64,000 nucleotides of DNA from Arachis hypogaea (GCF_003086295.3 NC_092054.1:56459546-56523545), one strand, 5' to 3'. Shown: positions 35,322-46,301, counted from the stretch's first letter. Made by a program: numbers and translations. Notes: generated by a model not told the origin, from the sequence alone.

Positions 35322-36756
35322 TGATAAACCCATACTTTATGATATATTTTGTGCTTAATTTGAGTGATTTATTCAATCCCTCACCCACTTATTCATATTA
35401 ATTGCATGGTTTTACTTTCCCTTCCTTATTATGTGATGTATGTGAAAAACATGTTTCCTATGCTTTAATATTAATTATCTTAATTACCTTTATTTCCATT
35501 CGATGCCGTGATTCGTGTGTTGAGTAGTTTCAGATCTTCTAAGATAGGAATGACTTAAAGGATGGAAAGGAAACATACAAAAATGGAAGGAAAGCACAAA
35601 ACGGAGCTTCTGAAGAAACTGGCATCCACGCGATCGCATGGACGAAGCGATCGCGTGCCAAGCGCGAATCAACAACGACGCGGCCGCATGACTGACGCGA
35701 CCGCGTGGCAAGGAAATGCCCCGAATGACGCGAGCGCGTGACCCACGCGGACGCGTGACAGAGGCCACGCACCAGAAATTGCAGAAAATGCTCATAGCGA
35801 ATTCTGAAGCCCTTTTTGGCTCAAATCCAAGTCCAGAAGGCATAGACCAGAGGTTACAAAGTGAGGGAACGCATCCATTCAGGAAGAGCTCGCCAATTTT
35901 CACTTTCCATGATTTAGATTTAGTTTGAGAGAGGTTCTCTCCTCTCTCTCTTAGGATTAGGATTAGGATTTAGGACTTCTCTTAGTTTGTAAGAGTGACT
36001 CTCGATCCAGGTTTAATATTTACTTTAATGCTTTTATTCGTACCTATAAATGTTGCCAACTTGACTTATGAACCCTTTCCATGTTATGATTTGAATTAAT
36101 GATTATTTGAGGTATTTCAGTTATTGAGTGCTTTCTCCTTAATTTGTGTTACCATTGCTTTCCATCTAAGGACATTTTTATTCCAACAATTTTATTTTTT
36201 CCCTTTTGGTCTTGGTTAAGAAATCAGTAACTCAACATTATTAAACTCAGCATAATTGATAATCGTTATCTTGCTAATTGAACTGAACTTCAATAATCCC
36301 AACTTTTTCTTAGGAAATAAATAGGATTCGAAGGTCAAACTAATTAGTCCCTTGACTTTCCTTTAATTTAGTAAAGGTTAACTAAGTGGAATTTAGATTC
36401 AACTTTCATTATTATTGAGAGAGATAACTAAGTTGCACTTCCAATTTCTCTTACCTTGCCAAAAGATTGCTTTACAGTATTTATTTATTTTAATTGCCAT
36501 TTAAATTATTTGTCATATCTACTCTTCACTCTAAACCCCGATTTTACAACCTCCATAACCAATAATAAGAACATACTTCCCTGTAGTTCCTTGAGAAGAC
36601 GACCCGAGGTTTGAATACTCGGTTAACAATTTTTAAGGGGTTTGTTACTTGTGACAACCAAAACGTTTGTACGAAGGGATTTTTGTTGGTTTAGAGACTA
36701 TATCTACAACGCGACTGTTTTTATGAATTTCTTTACTGGCAAAAATCCTAACGTCA
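35322..36756 (+). repeat. 5' LTR of B
   Basis: 1435 bases, TGATAAACCCAT to CCTAACGTCA. The array at 35625-35768 has words such as ACGCGATCGCATG and ACGCGACCGCGTG. It lacks a roughly 49-base unit found in the 3' LTR (near 41739-41788). Similar text exists in both C LTRs, so the 5' LTR most likely lost it. The U5 hairpin CCGAG...CTCGG is at 36604-36622. Confidence 0.95.
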
Positions 36757-36759
36757 AAA

Positions 36760-36777
36760 TGGCGCCGTTGCCGGGGA
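36760..36777 (+). other. primer-binding site of B (tRNA-Asp)
   Basis: Perfect TGGCGCCGTTGCCGGGGA, three bases after the LTR. Confidence 0.95.
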
Positions 36778-36872
36778 ACTGCTAACATGTGCCTTATTAT
36801 TGGTTATTGTAAATATTTTTCTTTTGCTTGTTTATTTATTTTTGTTTTTCCTTTTCATCTTTATTTGCTACC

Positions 36873-38438
36873 ATGAATTCTCACCCCTCTCGCTTTGAAT
36901 TTGGTTCTAACTTTGTTGAAAGAAATAGAAGTTACAGCAGGAATGTGCATCAAGGTCAGACCAATCAAGGATGGATGGAGCCAAGAGGATCTAATCAACC
37001 CTTTAGGCAGCAACACCCTCCAAGATATCCTGGACAAAGACCATTCTACAATGCATACCCAGCTGAAAGATATGGTGGACAACCTTGTAACTACCAACAA
37101 GCCCCACCCCGTGCATATAAACCATCCTTTCAACATAACCTCGAACCACCACACTCACAAGATTTTCTTCACCATTCACCACCATATGATCATTCCTTAC
37201 CCTAGTACCAATCCAATCACTCCCAACCACCACCACTTCTCTATGTGTCATGCCCAAGTCCGGCAACCCGAGAAGCAGAGGTTCGCCTAAAGAAAATAGT
37301 AAATAAACTTCAAACAACCATTCGACAACTGGAGCAAACAATAATTCAATGGGTTTCTAGGCGCTCAAATACACAAGGATCAGCCACAGCCCCATCTGAA
37401 CAGTCTAACGAAGAGCATAGCATGAAGGAGATACCAGAAACTCCAGTGGACAAGACAGAGAATGAATTCGTACTAGAACAGATAGAAGAAGCTGTCATTG
37501 TTCAAGAAAAAGAGTTGGTTGAAGATCTAGGAGATGCTGAACCTCCATGGGAATCCAGAACTGAGGAGAACTCCGTCAAGGATGCTACAGTTGATGCTAA
37601 GGAGGATATTGTACAACCTCCAAGGCAAGTTGTTTATGAAGAATCAGACGGAATAACCCAGGACACAAATTCCCTTGATGATGATAGTCACAAGTTAAAT
37701 TCTCTTAGTAATGAACTTGCATCCGCAAGTGAATTCTCTGAGATCGAAGAATCTTCCCCAAGTGAATATGAAGATGATGCGGAGGTAGATTTCTCTCAAC
37801 CTCCAATCTATGACTCAAGTGATGAGGAAGACATAGAAGACTTTAACCAGGACACAGATACAATTGTAGAACCTTGCAAGGAAGTGGAGGAATTCACAGA
37901 AGAGCACAAGGGAGTAGAACTTACAGAACCACCAGAAACACCTATCCCAAGGCCATTACCACCTAATACAAGCTTCAAGTGGGTACAATCCTTAACCTTT
38001 AACTTTACTTATTCACTTGAATATGGTTTACTTGAAACAGATGGCCAGCTTAGAGCTCTTTGCGGCTTTAAGAGTAAGAGAAAAATGGCTCGTACTCAGA
38101 GTTGGTGCACAAGGTTCAATAAGGTTCCACGCTTCACCTCGAAGTACACGGATTGATATCATGCTCCATTGCATGGATCACGGAGAACGTTTGGTCACCA
38201 TGGTGAGATTCTACTTTTTAAACCGCCCGGATGGAAACATATAGATCAAGACGGAGGCGGATTTAAAAGCAAGGCTTGGGATCCTGGAGTTTATTCTGAC
38301 ATTCGTCACCCCGGAAGTCTGAAAATTTGTCTGAAGCTTCTCAGAAGCATTACATGCCTAGTATGGGACCCTGGAGGCTATTGGCATTCCAAGCACTGGT
38401 GGAGATTTTTGGACGAATTTAAACATAAGCCGCCATAG
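36873..38438 (+). pseudogene. B ORF1: 522-codon protein with C-terminal LETD/VWDPG/KHKPP module
   Basis: The ATG at 36873 lies about 95 bases after the PBS. One frame runs to 38438 with two stops: TAG at 37203-37205 and TGA at 38154-38156, where C has TGG. Residues 1-110 are rich in Pro, Gln, Tyr and Asn (MNSHPSRFEFGSNFVERN). At about 125-165 is a coiled coil (VRLKKIVNKLQTTIRQLEQ). At about 170-360 is a strongly acidic, probably disordered part (EFSEIEESSPSEYEDDAEV). The C-terminal 150 residues are basic and Trp-rich: LLETDGQLRALCGFKSKRK, KPPGWKHIDQDGGGFKSK, WDPGVYSDIRHP, LVWDPGGYWHSKHWWRFL, ending DEFKHKPP. It has no zinc knuckle and no enzymatic motif I recognise. Its place suggests a Gag substitute or RNA-binding helper; the function is unknown. 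Confidence 0.85.
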
Positions 38439-38487
38439 CAGGAAGCTCCTACAATGTCCAACTTAAGGACTTAAACTAAAAGTGCTA

Positions 38488-38505
38488 GGTGGGGGACAAC
38501 CCACC
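38488..38505 (+). promoter_or_regulatory. conserved post-ORF1 hairpin of B
   Basis: GGTGGGGGACAACCCACC: six paired bases on each side of a six-base loop, 49 bases after the ORF1 stop. GTCC-AACTTAA-GGAC lies just upstream as a second small stem. Confidence 0.6.
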
Positions 38506-38651
38506 ATGGTATGGTCACTTCTTTTTCAATTTATTTCTTGTTAATTGCTTTCATTTTTATTTCCTTTTCATTTTACTTCATTGAACCTGGAATCATGCAT
38601 AACATTCATGTTAATCATTGCATTCTGCATCTATCATACAAAAAAAAACGC

Positions 38652-39172
38652 AACGCGACGCAACCGCATCAGCGACGTGTTCGCGTTGCAAGGAGAGGGG
38701 AGAAAATAAAAACGAACAGAGAGTCACGCTAGAGCATGGCTGGAGGCGTGCCTGTGGCACAAATCGTCCCACGCGTCCGCGTCGAGTGGGAATACTGGCC
38801 TCCCACGCGACCGCATGCCCCACGCGGCCGTGTGACCAGGATTTTGACATAATATTGGTGCACAGCCAAAAGTTCTACTAGAGTGGTGCTGGACTGGCGC
38901 TAGACGCGCAGTCCATCTCACGCGACCGCGTGCCCCACGCGGCCGCGTCACATCCTACTAAGTGCCCACTCACGCGATCGCGTGCCCCACGCGATCGCGT
39001 CACCTAATATTTGGCAATTAATGATTTTTGAACAGAGAGTTGTGCGAGAGCGAGGCTGTCCTCGCGCCAGTAGCATAAAACGGGTCACGCGACCGCGTGA
39101 CCGACGCGACCGCGTCAATCAGTATAAGCGCAAGTCGCGTGACCGCGTGCCCCACGCGTCCGCGTCGCTTGC
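38652..39172. repeat. palindrome-word array inside B
   Basis: More than ten CpG-rich words of the same class as in the LTR, such as CACGCGATCGCGTG near 38970, CACGCGGCCGCGTCA near 38936 and ACGCGACCGCGTCA near 39103. Unrelated text of 15-60 bases separates them. Open frames across it (for example 38618-38881) have Arg/Pro-rich low-complexity translations and are not genes. Confidence 0.85.
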
Positions 39173-39729
39173 GCCGCACAGTTTATCCTAATTTGCCAAA
39201 TATCTTATCTTTTCTCTCCCAATCCTAGTTTTCCTCCCTCCTTTCTTACTTATTTCTTCTTCCCTTCTTTCCCTTCTCATTCTTCTTCTCTTTTATTTTA
39301 TTTTATTTAAATACTTTCATCTATTGCATTTTAATTGTGTGCATATTTTTCTTTTCTTTTCTAAAATTATTATTTTTCCATTGGTGTCACTTGTTCATAT
39401 TCAACTGTTGTGTCTTTTCTGGTATTATTTGGTGCTTAGTGACTTGTTTACACTGTCGGGTAATATTATTTAAATCAATGCTAATCTTTTATGATATTTG
39501 TATTCCTTTTTGCATTGACATGAGCTTATACTGTCTTTCATTACCCACACTCTCCTCCCCTATATTTCAAATCTTGCACCACTGGCATGCCATGGCTTCT
39601 ATTGTTTTCTCACTTACATGTTGAAGCTTCCATGTAAATGAGACCCTTATCATTTGGCATTAACCCACCCATACTTCTTTTATTTTCTTATCTCTATTTC
39701 CGGGTTACTCTTCTTCCCTTTTCTCTTTC
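39173..39729 (+). other. pyrimidine-rich leader before ORF3 of B
   Basis: A stretch of C and T (39205-39300, with CTTCTTCCCTTC-type runs) is followed by AT-rich text. It ends in the tract CTTCCCTTTTCTCTTTCAG at 39713-39731. No coding frame is supported. It could be an intron of the ORF3 transcript. Confidence 0.6.
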
Positions 39730-39939
39730 AGGATGGCCACCCGAAAGGGAACCGGAAGACGTTTACATGGGGAGACAAACAAGTCCATCAGCACAATCCT
39801 TGAAGAAAAGCATCAGTTGGAACAGCCCGTCCACCTGCACATCTCAGCATGCACCGAGGACGGTGCAATCTTTAAGTGTGGGGAGGTCGATACCGACTTC
39901 CATAGGTTAGTCACTTTATATTTTTGCACCAATGTTTAA
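39730..39939 (+). pseudogene. B ORF3 remnant behind a splice-acceptor-like site
   Basis: CAG at 39729-39731 is followed by GATG. The ATG at 39733 opens MATRKGTGRRLHGETN and continues to 39939, with frame changes relative to A2. Most of the ORF3 found in C is missing. The basic N-terminus is shared in character with MATEKGKE in A2 and MSDTQRKGKGKA in C. Confidence 0.5.
39851..39887 (+). promoter_or_regulatory. ORF3-end hairpin plus internal PPT-like copy, B
   Basis: GCACCG-AGGA-CGGTGC (39851-39866), then TTTAAGTGTGGGGAGGT (39871-39887). The second part is identical over 17 bases to the true PPT before the 3' LTR (41340-41356). Confidence 0.65.
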
Positions 39940-41343
39940 TTTTCTTTGTTAAATTAGTTGTTGCATTTGCATATTTGTTTGATTTTATGCATCTAGTTAC
40001 TACTTGGTTAAAGTAATAAAATTCTTCTAAAGACCCTATTTTTGAAAAATTTTACTAATTTAAATTGAAAAATTTTTTGTTAAATTTGTTTGAAGTTGTA
40101 TTTGGAACATGGTTTTTGAGCCAAAGAACACACAACCTGTGAGATTTTGAGCTTATTTACATGGTTACATTATTTAACCATAAATATTTTATTCTTGTGT
40201 GTTTACTTCTCTATAATTGTGATCTTTACTTTGTTTCAGTCTATATGTCCAATATTTAGTGTATTTACATGCTTGCATATGATTGAGGCCATTGTTTGAT
40301 TTTAGCTCACTTATCCCAAAATTAGCCTACCCTTTAAATCACCCTTGTCAGCCACTTTGAGCCTTTTTAATCCCTATTTGTTCTGTATTTTACCACATCA
40401 CTAGCCTTAAGTGGAAAATAAATTAATTATCCCAATTGAATCTTTGGTTAGCTTAAGATAGTGTATAAATTAAGTGTGGGGAAACTGTGGGAACATGGGT
40501 TAATAAAGGAAAAGTATAATGTTTCTAATTTATTTGAATATCAAGAATTTGGGAACCTACTCATGAAAAAATCAAAATAGAAAAATAATAGAAAATCCAT
40601 ATGCATAGATAAGTTATGTTTGTTTCTCTACAAAAAAAAAGAGAAAAAAGAGAAAAATCCAAAAATACTCAATAAATAAGTAAATAAGGGGACAAAATTA
40701 CCCCAATATTAAGTTTAATAAAAGATCAATGCACATGTGATAAAAATTAAAGAAAAAAATTTGGTACATGAGTATGGGAATTATACAAAACTGGGAATTA
40801 TGGGTAGCTAGGCATGAATTTAAAAGTATATAGAGTATATGTATATTAGGTGAGAGCTTAGGTTAATTAAAGATTTAATTTATAAAGCTCACTTAGCCAT
40901 ATATATACCTTTACCCTTACCTTAGCCCCATTACAACCTTGAAAAAGACCTCATGATGTTTGCATTGGTATATAAAAAATTGTTGATTGGTTAGATGAAG
41001 AACAAGGTTTAGAAAGCATGACTACAGAAGAGTAGAGTGAATAACCTTATACACTTGAGAGATTAGAGTGATACACACTACCAGTGAGGGTTCAATGCTT
41101 GATTCTATGTTCCCTGCTTTCATGAGCTGTCTTCTTACAAGTTTACTTGTCTCTTATTGTATAATTTGAATTAGTGAAATCTGATTTGTATTTGTCTTGG
41201 AGAACTTGTTTACTTTTAAACCAAGTAGGTAGAAATATTTTGAATGTAGTTGCATTCATATGAATAGGTTGCATTGCATAACATTCCACCAATTTAACCT
41301 TACTTTTTACTTTGGATTTAGCATGAGGACATGCTATTGTTTA
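39888..41343 (+). other. B 3' non-coding region
   Basis: About 1.45 kb, AT-rich, with no coding frame. It is conserved in blocks with A2 and C. Near the end is GCATGAGGACATGCTATTG, which is shared with C and D next to their PPTs. Confidence 0.7.
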
Positions 41344-41356
41344 AGTGTGGGGAGGT
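41344..41356 (+). other. polypurine tract of B
   Basis: AGTGTGGGGAGGT lies directly before the 3' LTR and is the expected primer site for second-strand synthesis. C has the same tract beside its 3' LTR. Confidence 0.85.
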
Positions 41357-42841
41357 TGATAAACCCATATTTTATGATATATTTTGTGCTTAATTTGAGT
41401 GATTTATTCAATCCCTCACCCACTTATTCATATTAATTGTAGGGTTTTACTTTCCCTTCCTTATTATGTGATGTATGTGAAAAACATATTTCCTATGCTT
41501 TAATATTAATTATCTTAATTACCTTTATTTCCATTCGATGCCGTGATTAGTGTGTTGAGTAGTTTCAGATCTTCTATGGTAGGAATGACTTAAGGGATGG
41601 AAAGAAAACATACAAAAATGGAAGGAAAGTACAAAACGGAGCTTCTGAAGAAACTGGCATCCACGCGATCGCATGGACGAAGCGATTGCGTGCCAAGCGC
41701 GAATCAGCAGCGACGCGGCCGCATGACTGACGCGACCGCGCGCCTTAAGCAGAATGCACATGACGCGGTCGCATGACTGACGCGACCGCGTGGCAAGGAA
41801 ATGCCCCGAATGACGCGACTGCGTGACCCACGCGGACGCGTGACAGAGGCCACGCACCAGAAATTGCAGAAAACACTCATAGCGAATTCTGAAGCCCTTT
41901 TTGGCCCAAATCCAAGTCCAGAAGGCATAGACCAGAGGTTACAAAGTGAGGGAACGCATCCATTCAGGAAGAGCTCGCCAATTTTCACTTTCCATGATTT
42001 AGATTTAGTTTGAGAGAGGTTTTCTCCTCTCTCTCTTAGGATTAGGATTAGGATTTAGGACTTCTCTTAGTTTGTAAGAGTGACTCTCGATCCAGGTTTA
42101 ATATTTACTTTAATGCTTTTATTCGTACCTATAAATGTTGCCAACTTGACTTATGAACCCTTTCCATGTTATGATTTGAATTAATGATTATTTGAGGTAT
42201 TTCAGTTATTGAGTGCTTTCTCCTTAATTTGTTTTACCATTGCTTTCCATCTAAGGACATTTTTATTCCAACAATTTTACTTTTTCCCTTTTAGTCTTGG
42301 TTAAGAAATTAGTAACTCGACATTATTAAACTCAGCATAATTGATAATAGTTATCTTGCTAATTGAACTGAACTTCAATAATCCCAACTTTTTCTTAGGA
42401 AATAAATAGGATTCGAAGGTCAAACTAATTAGTCCCTTGACTTTCCTTTACTTTAGTAAAGGTTAACTAAGTGGAATTTAGATTCAACTTTCATTATTGT
42501 TGAGAGAGATAACTAAGTTGGACTTCCAATTTCTCTTACCTTGCCAAAAAATTGCTTTACAGTATTTATTTATTTTAATTGCCATTTAAATTATTTGTCA
42601 TATCTACTCTTCACTCTCAACCCCGATTTTACAACCTCCATAACCAATAATAAGAACATACTTCCCTGCAGTTCCTTGTGAAGACGACCCGAGGTTTGAA
42701 TACTCGGTTAACAATTTTTAAGGGGTTTGTTACTTGTGACAACCAAAACGTTTGTACGAAGGAATTTTTGTTGGTTTAGAGACTATATCTACAACGCGAC
42801 TGTTTTTATGAATTTCTTTACTGGCAAAAATCCTAACGTCA
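41357..42841 (+). repeat. 3' LTR of B
   Basis: 1485 bases, TGATAAACCCAT to CCTAACGTCA, followed by the TSD AATGT. The palindrome array at 41660-41852 has one more unit than in the 5' LTR. Confidence 0.95.
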
Positions 42842-42846
42842 AATGT

Positions 42847-43379
42847 AACCATACAATTAAGCTCAAAACTCACAGGCTGTATGTTCTCTAACTCATAAAT
42901 CATATATCAGTTATATATGTCATGCAAGTAAAAATCAAGAGTTCCTATTATTCTCAATGTAAAATTTATTTTGAGTGGCTTTAAAGTTTGTGTTTCTCCT
43001 TGATGAAATGTTGTTAACTAACTAACATGGAATGCTATATATACAAGGTGTGGGTTGTTTCTATTATGTTCAAGTCTCTAGTTTACTTCCTTTTTATATT
43101 TTCAATATAAACTAAGCTATCTTATGCTAAAAAAAAGGGTAAACTATACTAATTAATCCACAATTTCTATAACTAATAAGTTAGAATTGCAACTAAACTA
43201 AATAGCTAAAATATGAACTAAGGTGCAACATACAGAAATAGAGTCAAAATACATGAAAATAGCAGTGTATAAGTACTGAGAAAATAAAAATAAAAATAAA
43301 AGAGAAAAATACAGAAAAAGTAGCAAAATAAAGTAAAAAGAGTCTGTAGTGGTTCACCAAAAATTACGCCAGAGATGGC
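42847..43379 (-). other. C 3' non-coding region after ORF3, part next to the B insertion
   Basis: AT-rich, with no coding frame. On the minus strand it continues from the ORF3 stop and PPT-like copy towards the B insertion point. Confidence 0.65.
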
Positions 43380-43418
43380 GACCTCCTCACACTTAAAATG
43401 AAGCATCGTCCCTGATGC
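43380..43418 (-). promoter_or_regulatory. ORF3-end hairpin plus internal PPT-like copy, C
   Basis: On the minus strand GCATCAGGGACGATGC (43403-43418) starts four bases after the ORF3 stop. It is followed by TTTTAAGTGTGAGGAGGTC (43380-43398). Compared with A2 and B, one stem pair changes from C-G to T-A, so pairing is kept; the innermost pair is lost. Confidence 0.6.
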
Positions 43419-43422
43419 TCAA

Positions 43423-44871
43423 TCAAGCAGGGTGTGAAGGGGTGTCATCACTGGAAGGGTGGGTAGCTGGAGTCTCTGTGGTGGTGGTCTGAGGATCTGC
43501 CTGCTGCAGAGGAGGTGCTGACTGAATAGGGATCTCAGGGTCGGAAACCTGAATCTGATGCAGAGCCTCCTGATGTGATACAGCCTGCTCTGTGCCTGCC
43601 TGCGCAGCCTCGCTCTGTGGATGGGTCTCTGCCTCGTGATCATCCACCTCCTCCTCAGAAGACTCTAATGGTGTGTTAGGCTCGGAGGGGATATCGCCAG
43701 ATCGTATCATCAGCTTCAGGTGCTCATAGCGTCGCTTGCTGTGACGCTCAGCTCTCTCATATCGGCACCGGTTGCGGTACTCCATCTGGTCGAGCTGCCG
43801 AAACAGGCAGTGCACTAGGTGATAGACGGGCTCTGAAGCAGGTGGAGGTGTAGTGGTGGTAGCAGGGGTAGTTGTGAAGGAAGAGGGGCCGGCAGATGGT
43901 GTGGCTGTCTCGTCAGTAGGAGTGGAGAATGGAGGTCTGTAGCCCAAAGCCAAAAAGTTCCTACTGTGAGGGATAATTTTCTTGCACTCTGCAGCAGGTG
44001 GCTTCTCATCAGCATCCTCCCAAGGCACGTCAGCTCGACGGCCTAGCTGTGTAATCAAATAAGGAAAGGGGAGAGTGCCGCGGACGTGGACCTTGGCCAT
44101 ATAGTACCGGATAAAGCGTGGCAGGTACAGGTCCTTACCCTCTATCACACACCATAGGAGGGTGATCATAGCGGCGGGTAGCTCCGTCTCGTGAGTACTC
44201 GGCATAATAAAGTTGCTTAGGATCTGATGCCATAGCCGAGCCTCATCGTTCAAGTATGCCCGCTTGATTCCCTTAGGCATGGTGGTGTTCTGACCCATGA
44301 CCTATGGGACAGTCGGGTCAAGGGCTATCCTGGCCTTGACTGCATGTCAGTCAAATTTCATGAAGCGCATGTCCTCCTCAGTCTTTTGGTATCTATCTGG
44401 CTGATCGGATTTAGGCAGAAGCTTCAGAATATCCTCTATAGCCTCTTCAGTAACCAGAATCTACTTCCCTCTTAGGTTCACTGCATCTAGGGAAGTTTTG
44501 AAGTAATTGCAGTAGAATTCCCTTACCCAAGATGCATTAACCTCAGTCAGGTTTCTCTCCAGGAAGAACCAGCCTCTTTGTTTGATCTGATCAGAGGTGT
44601 ATTGCTGGAGTTCTTCTGGGATCTTGAGAGTCCTCTCCAGGTACAGGTTCCTGGAGTTTGCAAACACCGAATACTTCAGCTCGTAGTATCGGTTTGCAAA
44701 TTTAATGGGATCAGTAGCAGGGAGTAGTTGGTCGGCCTTCTCCTGCGGGGTAAAGTGTTTCTCCCGTCAGGAGTCATCATGCATGAGGTCCAGTATGGAC
44801 ATAGAGGCTTCTCCTCTTTTCCGTTTGCCAGTTGTTGCCTTTCCTTTTCCTTTTCTTTGGGTGTCAGACAT
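43423..44871 (-). pseudogene. C ORF3: 'putative plant transposon protein' (Transposase_32-like) in env position
   Basis: The ATG at 44871 follows CTGTTTTTCAG|G, a splice-acceptor-like sequence. One frame of 483 codons runs to 43423 with four stops (TGA near 44769, TAG at 44461-44463, TGA near 44360, TAG near 44300). Each is explainable as one C-to-T or G-to-A change. A basic N-terminus (MSDTQRKGKGKATTGKRKR) could be a nuclear signal. The conserved core reads RGWFFLERNLTEVNASWV, REFYCNYFKTSLDAVNLRG, LWHQILSNFIMPSTHE and VIEGKDLYLPRFIRYYM. The C-terminal third is Pro/Thr/Gln/Glu-rich and low complexity. I recognise this as the plant family annotated 'putative plant transposon protein'; its biochemical role is unknown. 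I see no signal peptide or clear membrane segment, so 'env-like' describes only position. Confidence 0.75.
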
Positions 44872-45820
44872 CCTGAAAAACAGAAAACCAGGATATAATA
44901 AAAATAGGAAAGCAAGTAGGCAAATAATCGAAAGAAGCATATAATGGCAAAGGAGCAATAGAATAATGAAAATGAGTTAAGTAAATGTGCATTAAGGATT
45001 GTATAGGAGTGAAAAGTCCGAGATAAAAATTCACAATCCAAAATGTAAAAGGATTCATGCTAAGTAGGAAAAACGTCCGTCATGCCTTGGTTAGAATGTT
45101 AGAGAGAATAGTGAAAAACCAGAAGAGATGTTTTGAAAGGTAAGTGGGTTAGGAATGAAAAAGAGGTTAGGGAGTTAAAATTATTGAATTAGTAAAAAGT
45201 GGGTTAGAGTAAGTGGCATGATGAGCATGTACTAAATAACGAGAATGCACAAAGTAAAGCAACAGATAACTCAAATTCAAACAAGGAAGTTAAGGATGAA
45301 TCAAATGAATATAGCAAAGAGTGTAATTGAATCATCCAAGATACGATTTATAAACCAGGAAATGAAAAAGAATAAGGAAGCGTGCCCTGTAATTCATGAA
45401 GTGGTTTGGTAAAAGCTTAGTAAAGCAGAGTGCAAGTTTGCCAAAACCAAAATAGGAATGAAAATCAAAACAATTTACAAAAATTTGGGCAGCATCCCGG
45501 CTAAAATTGGATGTTCCCGAAGAATAAATAGCAATCAGAATAGTTCATATGAATGAAAATATAGCTGCAATTACATATAAGGAATAAGAACATGTAAAGT
45601 AGTGTAAAGAGCAGCATGAAACAAGAAATTACAGCATATGAACAGTAACAACATCACAGTAGCAGCAGAATTGCAAATTGAATAAAACAGGTAGCAAGAA
45701 CAGCGTAATTAATCATGCCTAAATCCACTAACCACATCCTAGGCTACCTAACAACCTAAAATCCATTACAACAGGCATATCTAACTAGCCTAATAAATAA
45801 CAAAATCAGAAAACTATGGA
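44872..45820 (-). other. C region upstream of ORF3, possible intron
   Basis: AT-rich, with no coding frame. On the minus strand it ends in CTGTTTTTCAG at 44873-44883, just before the ORF3 start. No splice donor could be assigned. Confidence 0.5.
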
Positions 45821-46300
45821 ATTAACTACGAATGATAGAAGGGTGGCGTTTGGAGGAACCTGGAAGGCGTAAGAAAAAAGAGTGGGGGCAGAGAGGTGGA
45901 TGGGGGATGGCGGTGGTGGCGGCAGACGCGGCGGTTGAGGGTGCCACGGCGGCAGTGGCGACTGTTCGGAGGTAGGGTTTCGGGTACGTAATGGGGGAAA
46001 GGGGAAGGAAGGGAAGGGGGCGTGGCTGGCGGATGGATGGCACGGCTGGGACGGAGCGGCGGCGGTGGATGGTGGTCGCGGAGGGGGGCAATGGCGGTGG
46101 AGGGAGGAAGAGGAAGAAAGAAGAAGAAAGAGGGGGAGGGGGTGGTGGTACGGTGAGGTCTGGGGGGGTGGTTGGCGGTGCGGCGGCGGCGTAGGGTGGC
46201 TGGGAGTTGTGGGTGGTGGTTGTGGAGAAAAGAGAGGAAGGAGAGGGGGCTGGGGGTGCGAATGGGTAGGGTTTCGCGTGGCTGGGGGTTATTAATTTGA
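45821..46300 (-). other. C low-complexity C/T-rich block with AAACCCTA boxes
   Basis: On the plus strand this is G-rich (GGCGGTGG, GGAGG and GGTGGTGG runs); in element sense it is C/T-rich. Two AAACCCTA-like boxes are present on the minus strand (plus view TAGGGTTTCG near 45974 and 46268). This is the telo-box motif known from plant promoters. Pro-rich minus-strand frames (45822-46458) overlap each other and look like composition artefacts. The block could be a promoter or leader, or a captured host segment. Confidence 0.45.
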
Positions 46301-46301
46301 A

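Larger units (their letters stand above)
35322..42841 (+). mobile_element. B: complete LTR element without pol, innermost and youngest layer
   Basis: Both LTRs (35322-36756 and 41357-42841) are present and nearly identical apart from one block of about 50 bases. Perfect flanks AATGT (35317-35321 and 42842-42846) prove a complete 7520-base insertion into C. The order is LTR, PBS, ORF1, hairpin, palindrome array, pyrimidine-rich leader, ORF3 remnant, hairpin with PPT-like copy, non-coding region, PPT, LTR. It is closely related to C (same LTR family, same ORF1) but lacks most of ORF3. It cannot encode its own RT or integrase. It may correspond to the peanut Feral group, unverified. Confidence 0.95.

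Noticed and set aside
38652..39172. CRISPR-like array of repeats with variable spacers
   Set aside because: Words vary in sequence and spacing, spacers are uneven, no cas gene is present and the DNA is plant nuclear.
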